This document shows, piece after piece, positions 25,802 to 32,749 of a DNA stretch of 40,346 nucleotides. Location: contig JAEZWF010000047.1 of assembly GCA_023420415.1 (NCBI GenBank), positions 1-40,346 of the forward strand, given 5' to 3'. Source of the DNA: Actinomycetes bacterium. Lineage in GTDB: Bacteria; Actinomycetota; Actinomycetes; Actinomycetales; Dermatophilaceae. The position numbers and the translations under genes were made by a program. The notes beneath the pieces are model-generated. The model saw nothing but the letters and a program-made list of their open reading frames with translations, ran no database searches and was not told the DNA's origin. Numbering within the stretch: position 1 is the stretch's first letter; each line of letters begins with the position of its first letter.

Positions 25802-26035
25802 TCAGGTGCGCAGATGTCGCACGGCCTGCCACCCCGGGTCGGCTCCCGAGTGCACCCCGACGGGGCCCTCCGACGAACCGGTGACGGCCGCACGGACGAC
25901 CTCGGCGCCGGGACCGGTCGAGTCCACGTAGTAGTGCAGCACCCGCGTCCCGGCCACCGTCTCGTGCGCCACCACCCGTCCGGCCCCCTCCAGTCGCTCG
26001 GTCACGTGGTCCTCGAAGTCGCGCAGGGTGGTCAG
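25802..26035 (-). pseudogene. Remnant of a protein C-terminus, perhaps DUF695-like
   Basis: Reading the minus strand to the stop at 25802 gives protein-like text: LTTLRDFEDHVTERLEGAGR, then VVAHETVAGTRVLHYYVDS and a tail DPGWQAVRHLRT. The alternation HYYVDS...A...V..W.....DPGW recalls the C-terminal part of DUF695-type proteins, but that match is weak. Upstream of about 26035 the frame turns into low-quality text. A GTG at 26005 could start a 67-aa peptide, so a small real gene is not excluded. Confidence 0.4.
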
Positions 26036-26040
26036 CGACG

Positions 26041-26179
26041 GCTGTCCCGGCTTGCTGCCTGGGCCGCGGACGGCGTCGTCCGCGTGGAGGTGACGAGCCG
26101 CCGGCCATTCACCGACGCGGTTGCCGCGTTCGAGTCGCTCGAGGGCGGAGGTCGCGGCGGGACCGTGCTCCTGCCCTGA
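26041..26179 (+). pseudogene. Remnant of an MDR-type oxidoreductase C-terminus
   Basis: The plus strand reads LSRLAAWAADGVVRVEV, then TSRRPFTDAVAAFESLEGGG and RGGTVLLP before TGA. This is the standard ending of zinc-type alcohol/quinone dehydrogenases (a final basic-strand, helix and 'GGxVLxP' strand). Nothing of the other ~280 residues is present upstream, where the antisense remnant of another gene begins. It is not part of the nearby quinone oxidoreductase, which lies on the other strand. Confidence 0.45.
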
Positions 26180-26250
26180 GGGTGGTCACGCCGGAGCGCC
26201 CACGGCGCAGGACCCATCGGCGGTACCACATGCCGTCGCGGGTCGCTCTG

Positions 26251-26278
26251 TAGGCTCGGCCCTAACGGTTGTGTTAGG
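26251..26278 (+). promoter_or_regulatory. Promoter with palindromic operator CCTAAC-N6-GTTAGG
   Basis: A TAGGCT -10-like box (26251-26256) is followed 4 bases later by a perfect 6-bp inverted repeat CCTAAC (26261-26266) / GTTAGG (26273-26278), sitting at the expected transcription start. AGAGGGG and ATG (26292) follow. The geometry suits a dimeric repressor of TetR/MarR type. It is not an IdeR/DtxR iron box, whose half-sites point the other way. Confidence 0.5.
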
Positions 26279-26291
26279 CGAGAGGGGACCG

Positions 26292-26582
26292 ATGACAAGC
26301 GGTGGTCGGTGGCGAAGACCGGGGGAGCCTGGTGCGGGTCGAATTCTCAAATTCGCCTTCGACGGGATCGGCCGGATGAACACGGTGGGGCTGATCTCCG
26401 CGGTACTGATCTTCGCCCCCTTCCCTTGGCGGCATCGGTGGGCGATGGGTTACGCGATCTACGTTCTCGTGCTGTGTACTGCCCTGATCGTCTTCATGTT
26501 GGTGTTCGGGGCGACCCACCTCTGGGGGATAAACAAGGTAGCCAGAGTGGAGAGGCGACGCCGTCAGCAGGGCGAGCCTTAA
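26292..26582 (+). CDS. Small two-helix membrane protein, atypical codon use
   Basis: 96 aa. A basic, Gly/Arg-rich N-terminus is followed by two hydrophobic helices (about 33-44 and 53-76) and a basic tail (RVERRRRQQGEP). No family is recognised. Codon and base use are more relaxed than in neighbours (GAATTCTCAAATTCG, ATAAAC, TTGGTG), suggesting recent arrival or weak selection. AGAGGGG lies 6 nt before the ATG. It has its own palindromic operator and borders a patch of gene remnants, so this whole segment looks like an insertion or turnover site. It converges on the uracil-DNA glycosylase gene with 3 bp between stops. Confidence 0.68.
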   Translation: MTSGGRWRRPGEPGAGRILKFAFDGIGRMNTVGLISAVLIFAPFPWRHRWAMGYAIYVLVLCTALIVFMLVFGATHLWGINKVARVERRRRQQGEP

Positions 26583-26585
26583 CGC

Positions 26586-27419
26586 CTATCGCAGTCTCGC
26601 GACCACCTCGTCGAGCATGGCCGGGGTGAGCTTGCCGGTGAAGGTGTTCTGCTGGCTCACGTGGTAGCTGCCGACGAGGCGCACCTCGCGCCCGCCCGGC
26701 TGGGTGAGGACCGCCTCGGCGCCGTGGCCGAACCTCGGCTTCGGGCGCGGCACCTGCCAGCCCACTCGGCGTGCGGCGGCCAGCATGGCGTCCCACCCGA
26801 TCGACCCGAGCACCAGCACCGAACGCAGCGTCGGCGACACCAGCTCGAGCTCGCGGTCGAGCCACCCGGCGCAGGTCGCCTTCTCCTGGGTGGTGGGCTT
26901 GTTGGCCGGGGGAGCGCAGTGCACTGGGGCGGCGATGCGTATGCCGCGCAGCTCCAGGCCGTCCCCGCTCGCCGTCGCGTCGGGCTGGCTGGCGAACCCG
27001 GCGCGGTACAACGCGGCATACAGGAAGTCGCCGGACCGGTCGCCCGTGAACATGCGGCCCGTCCGGTTGGCCCCGTTGGCGGCCGGCGCGAGGCCCACGA
27101 CCAGCACCTCCGGGGCCGGGTCGCCGAACGACGGCACGGGCCGGCCCCAGTAGGGCTGGTCGGCGAACGAGGCACGTCGTCCCGTCGTCGCCACCTCCTC
27201 CCGCCAGGCGACCAGACGAGGACAGGCCCGGCAGACGGACACGCGGGCGTCCAGCTCGGCCAGGTCGCGGCTCGAACGGGCCAGCTCGACGACCTGGGCG
27301 GCGTCGTGGGCGACCGGCGTCGCGGGTGTCGCCGGGTCACCCGGCCACCCCGTCCCCGGTGGCACGGGCGAGGGGAACTCCTGCTCCGTGATCGGGTGCG
27401 GCTCGGCGGGGGAGGTCAC
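26586..27419 (-). CDS. Family 5 uracil-DNA glycosylase (UdgB type)
   Basis: This 277-aa base-excision repair enzyme removes uracil (and in family 5 also hypoxanthine or etheno bases) from DNA. The iron-sulfur cluster cysteines are C63 and C66 (CRACPRL), C168 (APVHC) and C183 (KATC). Motif GLAPAANGANRTGRMFTGD is the family 5 active-site loop, lacking the polar residue of families 1/4, and SYHVSQQNTFTGKL is the second loop. I chose GTG at 27419 (VTSPAEPHP) because TAGGTT lies seven bases upstream. Upstream in-frame codons give basic non-conserved text. It is divergent from pcrA. Confidence 0.9.
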   Translation of the reverse strand: MTSPAEPHPITEQEFPSPVPPGTGWPGDPATPATPVAHDAAQVVELARSSRDLAELDARVSVCRACPRLVAWREEVATTGRRASFADQPYWGRPVPSFGDPAPEVLVVGLAPAANGANRTGRMFTGDRSGDFLYAALYRAGFASQPDATASGDGLELRGIRIAAPVHCAPPANKPTTQEKATCAGWLDRELELVSPTLRSVLVLGSIGWDAMLAAARRVGWQVPRPKPRFGHGAEAVLTQPGGREVRLVGSYHVSQQNTFTGKLTPAMLDEVVARLR

Positions 27420-27432
27420 GCGCCCGAACCTA
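27417..27432 (-). promoter_or_regulatory. Leaderless-type promoter of uracil-DNA glycosylase gene
   Basis: On the minus strand TAGGTT (27432-27427), seven bases, then GTG at 27419. The box directly abuts the outer arm of the large inverted repeat at 27433-27520. Confidence 0.48.
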
Positions 27433-27520
27433 CCCACCGACACCCGCAAAACCCTCCCTGCGCGGCATACCTCGGGTTAGCAAGGCGAGGTATGCCGCGC
27501 AGCGGGGGGTTTTCGGTGGG
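27433..27520. repeat. Large inverted repeat containing two opposed GTATGCCG words
   Basis: The core CTGCGCGGCATACCTCG (27458-27474) is perfectly complementary to 27486-27502 around an 11-base loop (GGTTAGCAAGG). Outside it AAAACC (27448-27453) pairs with GGTTTT (27508-27513), and CCCACCGA pairs with the 3' end TCGGTGGG. It sits between the divergent glycosylase and pcrA promoters, not after a gene, so a terminator is unlikely. A regulatory or structural role, or a mobile hairpin, fits better. Confidence 0.8.
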
Positions 27521-27581
27521 GAGGCGCCGGGTGGGGTTGCCGGGCGGTGGATGGGCGGGCCGAGGTGTCCGCCGCGGCACG

Positions 27582-27600
27582 TAGGCTGGATGCCAGCATG
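27582..27600 (+). promoter_or_regulatory. Promoter of pcrA
   Basis: TAGGCT at 27582-27587, ten bases, then ATG at 27598. Transcription would start 3-4 bases before the ATG, giving an almost leaderless message. Confidence 0.42.
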
Positions 27601-30051
27601 AGCACTCTCTTCGACAACCTCTTCGGCGACTCCGCCACCAGCCCGACCCCTGACGACAACACCGTCAGCTCCGCCCGGGCTGCCCTGGTGGACGACCGCG
27701 GCGTCCCCGCGTGGGCCGTCGCCGGCGCCGGCGGGCGCCCGGGTGACGGGCCCGCCGACGGGAGCGGGCGGCATACCCCTGCGCAGATCGACCCCGAGAG
27801 CCTGCTCGAGGGACTCAACCCGCCCCAGCGCGAGGCCGTCCTCCACCAGGGCAGCCCGCTGCTCATTGTCGCCGGCGCAGGGTCGGGCAAGACGCGCGTG
27901 CTGACCAACCGCATCGCCTACCTGCTCGGGGCGCGCGGGGCGCAGCCGGGGCAGATCCTGGCGATCACGTTCACCAACAAGGCCGCCGCGGAGATGCGCG
28001 AGCGGGTGACCGCGCTCGTCGGGCCGCGTGCGAAGTCGATGTGGGTCATGACGTTCCACTCGGCGTGCGTGCGCATCCTGCGACGCGAGGCGGGCAAGGT
28101 CGGGCTGAAGTCGACCTTCTCGATCTACGACGCGGCCGACAGCCAGCGGATGATGGCGCTGGTCCTGCGCGACCTCGACCTCGACCCCAAGCGCTACCCG
28201 CCGCGGTCGTTCAGCCATCAGGTCAGCAACCTCAAGAACGAGCTCGTCGACGAGGAGACGTTCGCGTCACGGGTGACCGAGGGCACGCACCAGGAACGGA
28301 TGCTGGCCGAGGCCTACACCGAGTACCAGCGGCGGCTGCGGGCGGCGAACGCGCTCGACTTCGACGACCTCATCATGACGACCGTCAACATCCTCCAGGC
28401 GTTCCCGGACGTGGCGGAGCACTACCGGCGGCGGTTCCGGCACGTCCTCGTCGACGAGTACCAGGACACGAACCACGCGCAGTACCAGCTGGTGCGTGAG
28501 CTGGTCGGCCCGGTGCACGCCGAGGGTGAGACGTATGCCGTGCCGCCGGCCGAGCTGGTCGTGGTGGGCGACGCGGACCAGTCGATCTACGCCTTCCGCG
28601 GGGCGACGATCCGCAACATCATCGAGTTCGAGGAGGACTACCCCGAGGCCCGGACCATCCTGCTCGAGCAGAACTACCGGTCGACCCAGACCATCCTGCA
28701 GGCGGCCAACGCCGTCATCGCCCGCAACGAGGGGCGGCGCAAGAAGAACCTGTGGACCGACAGCGGCGACGGCGACCTCATCGTCGGCTACGTCGCCGAC
28801 AACGAGCACGACGAGGCGTCGTTCGTGGCCAAGACCATCGACGAGCTGTCCGACGCCGGGGGCGTCAAGCCCAAGGACGTCGCAGTCTTCTACCGCACCA
28901 ACGCCCAGTCGCGCGCGCTCGAGGAAGTCTTCGTGCGAGTTGGCTTGCCCTACAAGGTGGTTGGCGGCACCCGGTTCTACGAGCGGCGTGAGGTCAAGGA
29001 CGCGCTGGCCTACCTGCGGGTGATCTCCAACCCTGCCGACACGGTCAACCTGCGGCGCATCCTCAACGTGCCCAAGCGCGGCATCGGCGACCGGGCCGAG
29101 GGCGCTGTCGCGGCGCTCGCCGACCGCGAGCGGATCCCGTTCGTGGCGGCGTTGGGCCGGGTCGAGGACGCGCCCGGCATCGCCACCCGGTCGGTCGCTG
29201 CGGTCAAGGGCTTCACGACGCTGCTCGAGGAGCTGCGGCGGGTCCACGAGGACGACGAGGCCGGCGTGGCCGACCTGCTCGAGGCGATCCTCGACAAGTC
29301 GGGCTACCTCAAGGAGCTGCGCGCCAGCCACGACCCGCAGGACGAGACCCGCATCGAAAACCTCGCCGAGCTCGTCGCCGTGGCGCAGGAGTTCGACGAG
29401 TCGCGTGCGTCCACCGGTGAGGTCGCGAGCCTCGAGGACTTCCTCGAGCAGGTGTCGCTGGTCGCCGACGCCGACGAGATCCCCGAGACCGAGGAGGCCG
29501 AGGAGCAGGGCGTCGTCACGCTGATGACGCTGCACACGGCCAAGGGCCTGGAGTTCCCCGTCGTCTTCCTCACCGGCCTCGAGGACGGCACCTTCCCCCA
29601 CCTGCGCGCGCTCGGCGACCCCAAGGAGCTCGAGGAGGAGCGGCGCCTCGCCTACGTCGGCATCACCCGCGCCCGCCAGCGCCTCCACCTGTCCCGTGCG
29701 GCGGTGCGGTCGGCATGGGGTGCGCCGCAGTACAACCCGGCCAGCCGCTTCCTCGACGAGATCCCTGGTCACCTCGTCGACTGGCAGCGCGCGGCGGCTG
29801 CGACCGAGGTCCGGCGCCCGTCGCGACCCGCCGTGGCCACCCTGGCCGGCCGCCCCGGCGTGCGCTCGCCCGGCAACCGCCCGGTCATCGCGCTGAAGCC
29901 CGGCGACAAGGTCACCCACGACAGCTACGGCATGGGCACCGTCGTCAAGACCGAGGGGGAGGGCGACAAGACGCAGGCGCACGTCGACTTCGGCGGTGAG
30001 ACCGGCGTCAAGCGGTTCCTGCTGCGCTACGCCCCGCTCGAGAAGCTCTGA
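27598..30051 (+). CDS. pcrA: ATP-dependent DNA helicase PcrA/UvrD
   Basis: This 817-aa superfamily 1A 3'-5' helicase is used in repair and clearance of replication obstacles. All motifs are in order: Q motif LNPPQREAV, Walker A AGAGSGKTR (K98), TFTNKAAAEM (Ia), VDEYQDTN (II), VGDADQSIYAFRGA (III), EQNYRST (IV), TLMTLHTAKGLEFPVVF (V) and YVGITRARQRL (VI). The C-terminal tudor-like domain (GDKVTHDSYGMGTVV to FLLRYAPLEKL) binds RNA polymerase in homologues. A 75-residue disordered N-terminal extension carries one word copy (27769). The start agrees with the -10 box. Confidence 0.96.
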   Translation: MSTLFDNLFGDSATSPTPDDNTVSSARAALVDDRGVPAWAVAGAGGRPGDGPADGSGRHTPAQIDPESLLEGLNPPQREAVLHQGSPLLIVAGAGSGKTRVLTNRIAYLLGARGAQPGQILAITFTNKAAAEMRERVTALVGPRAKSMWVMTFHSACVRILRREAGKVGLKSTFSIYDAADSQRMMALVLRDLDLDPKRYPPRSFSHQVSNLKNELVDEETFASRVTEGTHQERMLAEAYTEYQRRLRAANALDFDDLIMTTVNILQAFPDVAEHYRRRFRHVLVDEYQDTNHAQYQLVRELVGPVHAEGETYAVPPAELVVVGDADQSIYAFRGATIRNIIEFEEDYPEARTILLEQNYRSTQTILQAANAVIARNEGRRKKNLWTDSGDGDLIVGYVADNEHDEASFVAKTIDELSDAGGVKPKDVAVFYRTNAQSRALEEVFVRVGLPYKVVGGTRFYERREVKDALAYLRVISNPADTVNLRRILNVPKRGIGDRAEGAVAALADRERIPFVAALGRVEDAPGIATRSVAAVKGFTTLLEELRRVHEDDEAGVADLLEAILDKSGYLKELRASHDPQDETRIENLAELVAVAQEFDESRASTGEVASLEDFLEQVSLVADADEIPETEEAEEQGVVTLMTLHTAKGLEFPVVFLTGLEDGTFPHLRALGDPKELEEERRLAYVGITRARQRLHLSRAAVRSAWGAPQYNPASRFLDEIPGHLVDWQRAAAATEVRRPSRPAVATLAGRPGVRSPGNRPVIALKPGDKVTHDSYGMGTVVKTEGEGDKTQAHVDFGGETGVKRFLLRYAPLEKL

Positions 30052-30057
30052 CGGGTC

Positions 30058-30087
30058 GCCTCCGCGCCCTTGCGGGCTGCCAGAGGC
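30058..30087 (+). terminator. Hairpin after pcrA
   Basis: GCCTC/GAGGC outer and GCCC/GGGC inner pairs form a hairpin 6 bases after the pcrA stop. A GTATGCCG word follows at 30091. There is no T-tract, as is common in high-GC actinobacteria. Confidence 0.45.
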
Positions 30088-30134
30088 GCAGTATGCCGCG
30101 CGCCCGGCATCCCGGGAGCCGCCGGGGGTGCGAC

Positions 30135-30204
30135 GACACCCGCGTCGATCTCGTCGATCCGCGTTGTCATGGCAGCGCGGATCGACGAAGTCAGCGCGGG
30201 TGTC
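30135..30204. terminator. Long imperfect hairpin between pcrA and the convergent M23 gene
   Basis: The 29-base arms (30135-30163, 30176-30204) pair as 10 bp outer (GACACCCGCG), a 6-base bubble, then 13 bp inner (TCGTCGATCCGCG), around a 12-base loop. It lies between two stop codons, so a bidirectional terminator is likely. The bubble layout matches the hairpin at 23471-23545. Confidence 0.6.
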
Positions 30205-30231
30205 AGGTGCGCGAGCTCCGCTGGGAGCGGA

Positions 30232-31029
30232 CTACTGCAGGCCCTTGTTCTGCAGCCAGGGACCGGGGTCGATCGCCCCGCCACCGTCAGGGTGGATCTC
30301 CAGGTGCAGGTGCGGCCCGGTGGATCGACCGGTGTTGCCGGAGTAGCCGATGACCTCGCCGGGGGCGACCTTCTGGCCCACGGTGGCGGTGATGGAGTTC
30401 ATGTGGCCGTAGTAGGAGACGGTGCCGTCCCAGTACTCGATCTCGACCTTGTTGCCATAGCCGCCCTGGACCCCGGCGAAGATCACGGTGCCGGTCGACA
30501 TGGCCTTGAGCGGGGTGCCGATCGGCATGCCGAGGTCGTCGCCCTCGTGCATGCGACCCCAGCGCCATCCGTAGCCGGAGGTGAAGACGGCGCCCTGGAC
30601 CGGCATGACCCACTTCTCGCGTGCCTTGCGGGCCGCTTCGGCCTTCTTGAGCGCGTCGGCCTTCGCCTTCTTGCGGGCGACGGCCTTGCGCTCGGCGTTG
30701 CGGGCGATGCGCTGCGCCTCGAGGACACGCGCGTTGGCGGCGGCCGCCTGGGCCTCGCGCTGCTGCTTGGCCTCGGTGCGGTCGAACGCCGAAGCCTGGG
30801 CGTCCTCGGCCTTGGCGGCCTTGGTCTTGGCGCCCGCCCCGGCCAGGTCGAAGACGGCCGGTGCCGACTCGGCCACGGTGGCGCCGGTCGTGGTCACCAC
30901 GAGCGCGGCGGCTGCGGCGCTCGGGAGGATGAATCCAGCCTTGAGTCCGGTGGGGACGCGAATACCGCGCCTGGGCGCACGGTGGCGACCCGGGGCGCGG
31001 TGACGGCCCTCGTAGGAGGATTTGCTCAC
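30232..31029 (-). CDS. Secreted M23 (LytM-type) peptidase with coiled coil
   Basis: 265 aa. A very basic N-terminus (GRHRAPGRHRAPRRG) precedes a hydrophobic segment (about 29-50) ending in AES-A, a signal peptide or anchor. An Ala/Lys/Arg/Glu-rich coiled coil (about 65-140) follows, then the LytM fold. Zinc ligands are H161 and D165 (MHEGDDLG) and H242 with H240 in HLHLE, all present, so it should cut peptidoglycan cross-bridges. The GTG start gives VSKSSYEG. The promoter region on the same strand carries a GTAACG/GTCACG repeat resembling MtrA sites, known to control such genes in actinobacteria. Confidence 0.85.
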   Translation of the reverse strand: MSKSSYEGRHRAPGRHRAPRRGIRVPTGLKAGFILPSAAAAALVVTTTGATVAESAPAVFDLAGAGAKTKAAKAEDAQASAFDRTEAKQQREAQAAAANARVLEAQRIARNAERKAVARKKAKADALKKAEAARKAREKWVMPVQGAVFTSGYGWRWGRMHEGDDLGMPIGTPLKAMSTGTVIFAGVQGGYGNKVEIEYWDGTVSYYGHMNSITATVGQKVAPGEVIGYSGNTGRSTGPHLHLEIHPDGGGAIDPGPWLQNKGLQ

Positions 31030-31125
31030 GAAGTGATGACCTGACGTGCGGGGGGACACGGACGATGAACAGCGGTGGAAGCGGGGGGCCGTGCCGCGGG
31101 ACACAGGGGACCCGGGGGACACGGA

Positions 31126-31156
31126 GTTACCGAGCGTAGCGTGACCACTTCGTTAC
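31126..31156 (-). promoter_or_regulatory. Possible MtrA-type site and promoter of the M23 gene
   Basis: On the minus strand GTAACG (31156-31151), five bases, then GTCACG (31145-31140) form a direct repeat with 11-bp period, and GGTAAC follows at 31131-31126. A TTGTGT/TACGCT pair with a 16-bp spacer overlaps it and could be the -35/-10. MtrA sites in actinobacteria are GTnAC-type direct repeats before cell-wall hydrolase genes. Confidence 0.4.
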
Positions 31157-31186
31157 ACAAAATCGACCCGGCCGAACGGTTGAGGG

Positions 31187-32197
31187 TCATCCGCCTCGCG
31201 CACCGCTCGGCGGCCTCAGCTCGGTGACGCCGGGCGTGAGCGTGTGCCCCTCGGCGTCGAGGTGGGCCAGGGTCGAGGAGATGCCGTGCACCACGCTGCC
31301 CAGGATCGGCAGGGACATGTGGCCGACACCGTGCAGGTCGACGTTGGTCACGGCGAGGTCGGGGTGGTCCAGGGCTGCATTCCGCTGCGGGAAGATCATC
31401 TGGTCGAGGTCGGACCAGTACGCGACGAACCGGGTGCGGCAGGACGGCACCGGCTGGGCGAGCTCGCGCATCAGGCCGCTGTCGGGGCGCAGCTGGCGGG
31501 TGAGCTGGGAGCTCCATCCGTATGCCGTGTAGGTGCCCTGGTGGGGCGTCCCCAGGGTGACGAGGGTGTGGACCCGCTCGTCACCACCGAGTCGGGTGAC
31601 GTAGTAGCGGGCGATGAGCCCGCCCATGGAGTGGCCCACGACGTGGATGCGCTCGTAGCCGGTCTCGGCGACCAGGGCCTCGACCTCCTCGGCCAGGCGG
31701 GCGGCGGCGACGCGGACGTCACCGGTGAAGGGCGAGTAGTTCATGGACGTCACGCGGCCGAAGCCGCGGCGGCGCAGCCCGAGGCGCAGCAGCGTGAAGA
31801 TGGAGCGGTTGTCGACCATGCCGTGCACGAGCAGGATCGGCGTCCCGGCGGCTTCGACGTCGGAGATCACCAGGCCGCGCTGGATCGGCGGCAGGTGCTC
31901 GACCCGGTAGCCGAGGGCGTCCTCGCCGCGGCCGTGCCGGCCGACGAGCCCCCACGGGTAGAGCGCGAGGTGGGTGGTCAGCCAGGCGGCCTCGACCGCG
32001 GCGCCGACCAGCCCGGTCGGCGAGGCCAGCGCCTTGGCGGCACCGCCGACGACGTCCCCGGCTCCACCGGCGACCGCCTTGGCCCGGCCGGCGGCCCGGC
32101 CAGCTGCGCGGACGATCACGTTCGGGCGCGCCCGGTCGCCCGACGGCTGCCGCTTCGGTGCGGCCGGTCGGTCCGGGCGCTGGACGCTCTGGGACAT
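31187..32197 (-). CDS. Alpha/beta-hydrolase, triacylglycerol lipase-like
   Basis: 336 aa. The lipase core has PILLVHGMVDNRSIF (oxyanion loop), VVGHSMGGLIARYYV with the nucleophile S190, TLGTPHQGT, and a late HGVGHMSLP likely holding the catalytic histidine. The acid is probably in YWSDLDQMI. The N-terminal ~90 residues are basic and helical (RAAGRAAGRAKAVAGGAGD), with no classic signal peptide, perhaps binding a membrane or granule. Relatives are annotated as secreted or membrane lipases, and the substrate is inferred. ATG start, with a TACCTT box nine bases upstream. Confidence 0.83.
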   Translation of the reverse strand: MSQSVQRPDRPAAPKRQPSGDRARPNVIVRAAGRAAGRAKAVAGGAGDVVGGAAKALASPTGLVGAAVEAAWLTTHLALYPWGLVGRHGRGEDALGYRVEHLPPIQRGLVISDVEAAGTPILLVHGMVDNRSIFTLLRLGLRRRGFGRVTSMNYSPFTGDVRVAAARLAEEVEALVAETGYERIHVVGHSMGGLIARYYVTRLGGDERVHTLVTLGTPHQGTYTAYGWSSQLTRQLRPDSGLMRELAQPVPSCRTRFVAYWSDLDQMIFPQRNAALDHPDLAVTNVDLHGVGHMSLPILGSVVHGISSTLAHLDAEGHTLTPGVTELRPPSGARGG

Positions 32198-32332
32198 GAC
32201 TTACCGAAGGTAGTCGTTGAACCGTCATCAGGTGCGTGTTCTGGCTCACTCTCCATGCGTGTCGCGGCGAACGGCCGGTCCGCCACGGTGAACGGACGAG
32301 GCATCGATGACTTCCGACCCGCCGGTAGTGGT

Positions 32333-32347
32333 TAACCTGCCCCTATG
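32333..32347 (+). promoter_or_regulatory. Leaderless-type promoter of B12-binding subunit gene
   Basis: TAACCT at 32333-32338, six bases (GCCCCT), then ATG at 32345. Confidence 0.5.
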
Positions 32348-32746
32348 ACTGACACCCCTCTGCGCGTCGTCGTGGCCAAGCCCGGGCTCGACGGACACGA
32401 CCGTGGCGCCAAGGTGGTCGCCCGCGCGCTGCGTGACGCGGGCATGGAGGTCGTCTACACCGGCCTGCACCAGACGCCGGAGCAGATCGTCGAGGCGGCC
32501 ATCCAGGAGGACGCCGACGCCGTGGGCCTGTCCGTGCTCTCGGGGGCGCACATGACGCTCTTCGCCAAGCTGATGGAGCTGCTCAAGGAGCGCGACGCGC
32601 AGGACATCGTGGTCTTCGGTGGAGGCATCATCCCCGAGGGCGACATCCCCGAGCTGGAGAAGATCGGGGTCGCCAAGGTCTTCACCCCCGGTGCCACGAC
32701 GACCGAGATCGTCGAGTGGGTCCGGGGCAACGTCACCCAGCAGTAG
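32345..32746 (+). CDS. Stand-alone cobalamin-binding subunit of an acyl-CoA mutase
   Basis: This 133-aa B12-binding Rossmann domain has VVVAKPGLDGHDRGAKVVA, where DxHxxG (H18) replaces the lower ligand of cobalamin, plus VGLSVLSGAHM and VVFGGGIIP. It matches the C-terminal domain of methylmalonyl-CoA mutase, or the separate small subunit of isobutyryl-CoA-type mutases. The catalytic subunit is not in this window. It is transcribed from its own promoter and ends 3 bp from the convergent hydrolase stop. Confidence 0.9.
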   Translation: MTDTPLRVVVAKPGLDGHDRGAKVVARALRDAGMEVVYTGLHQTPEQIVEAAIQEDADAVGLSVLSGAHMTLFAKLMELLKERDAQDIVVFGGGIIPEGDIPELEKIGVAKVFTPGATTTEIVEWVRGNVTQQ

Positions 32747-32749
32747 TCG

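Larger units (their letters stand above)
25737..26291. other. 555-bp region without an intact gene
   Basis: It contains two gene remnants pointing at each other's former neighbours (25802-26035 minus, 26041-26179 plus), a GTATGCCG word at 25746, and the promoter/operator of the small gene at 26292. The remainder shows no start-to-stop frame with gene-like text. Confidence 0.6.

Noticed and set aside
26247..26278. An IdeR/DtxR iron box at the small membrane gene
   Set aside because: The half-sites are CCTAA...TTAGG, opposite to the TTAGG...CCTAA order of an iron box.
31030..31186. A ydaO-type (c-di-AMP) riboswitch before the M23 peptidase gene
   Set aside because: These riboswitches often precede actinobacterial cell-wall hydrolase genes, but I could not find the conserved pairing elements. 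Only G-rich GGGGGACAC-like fragments are present.
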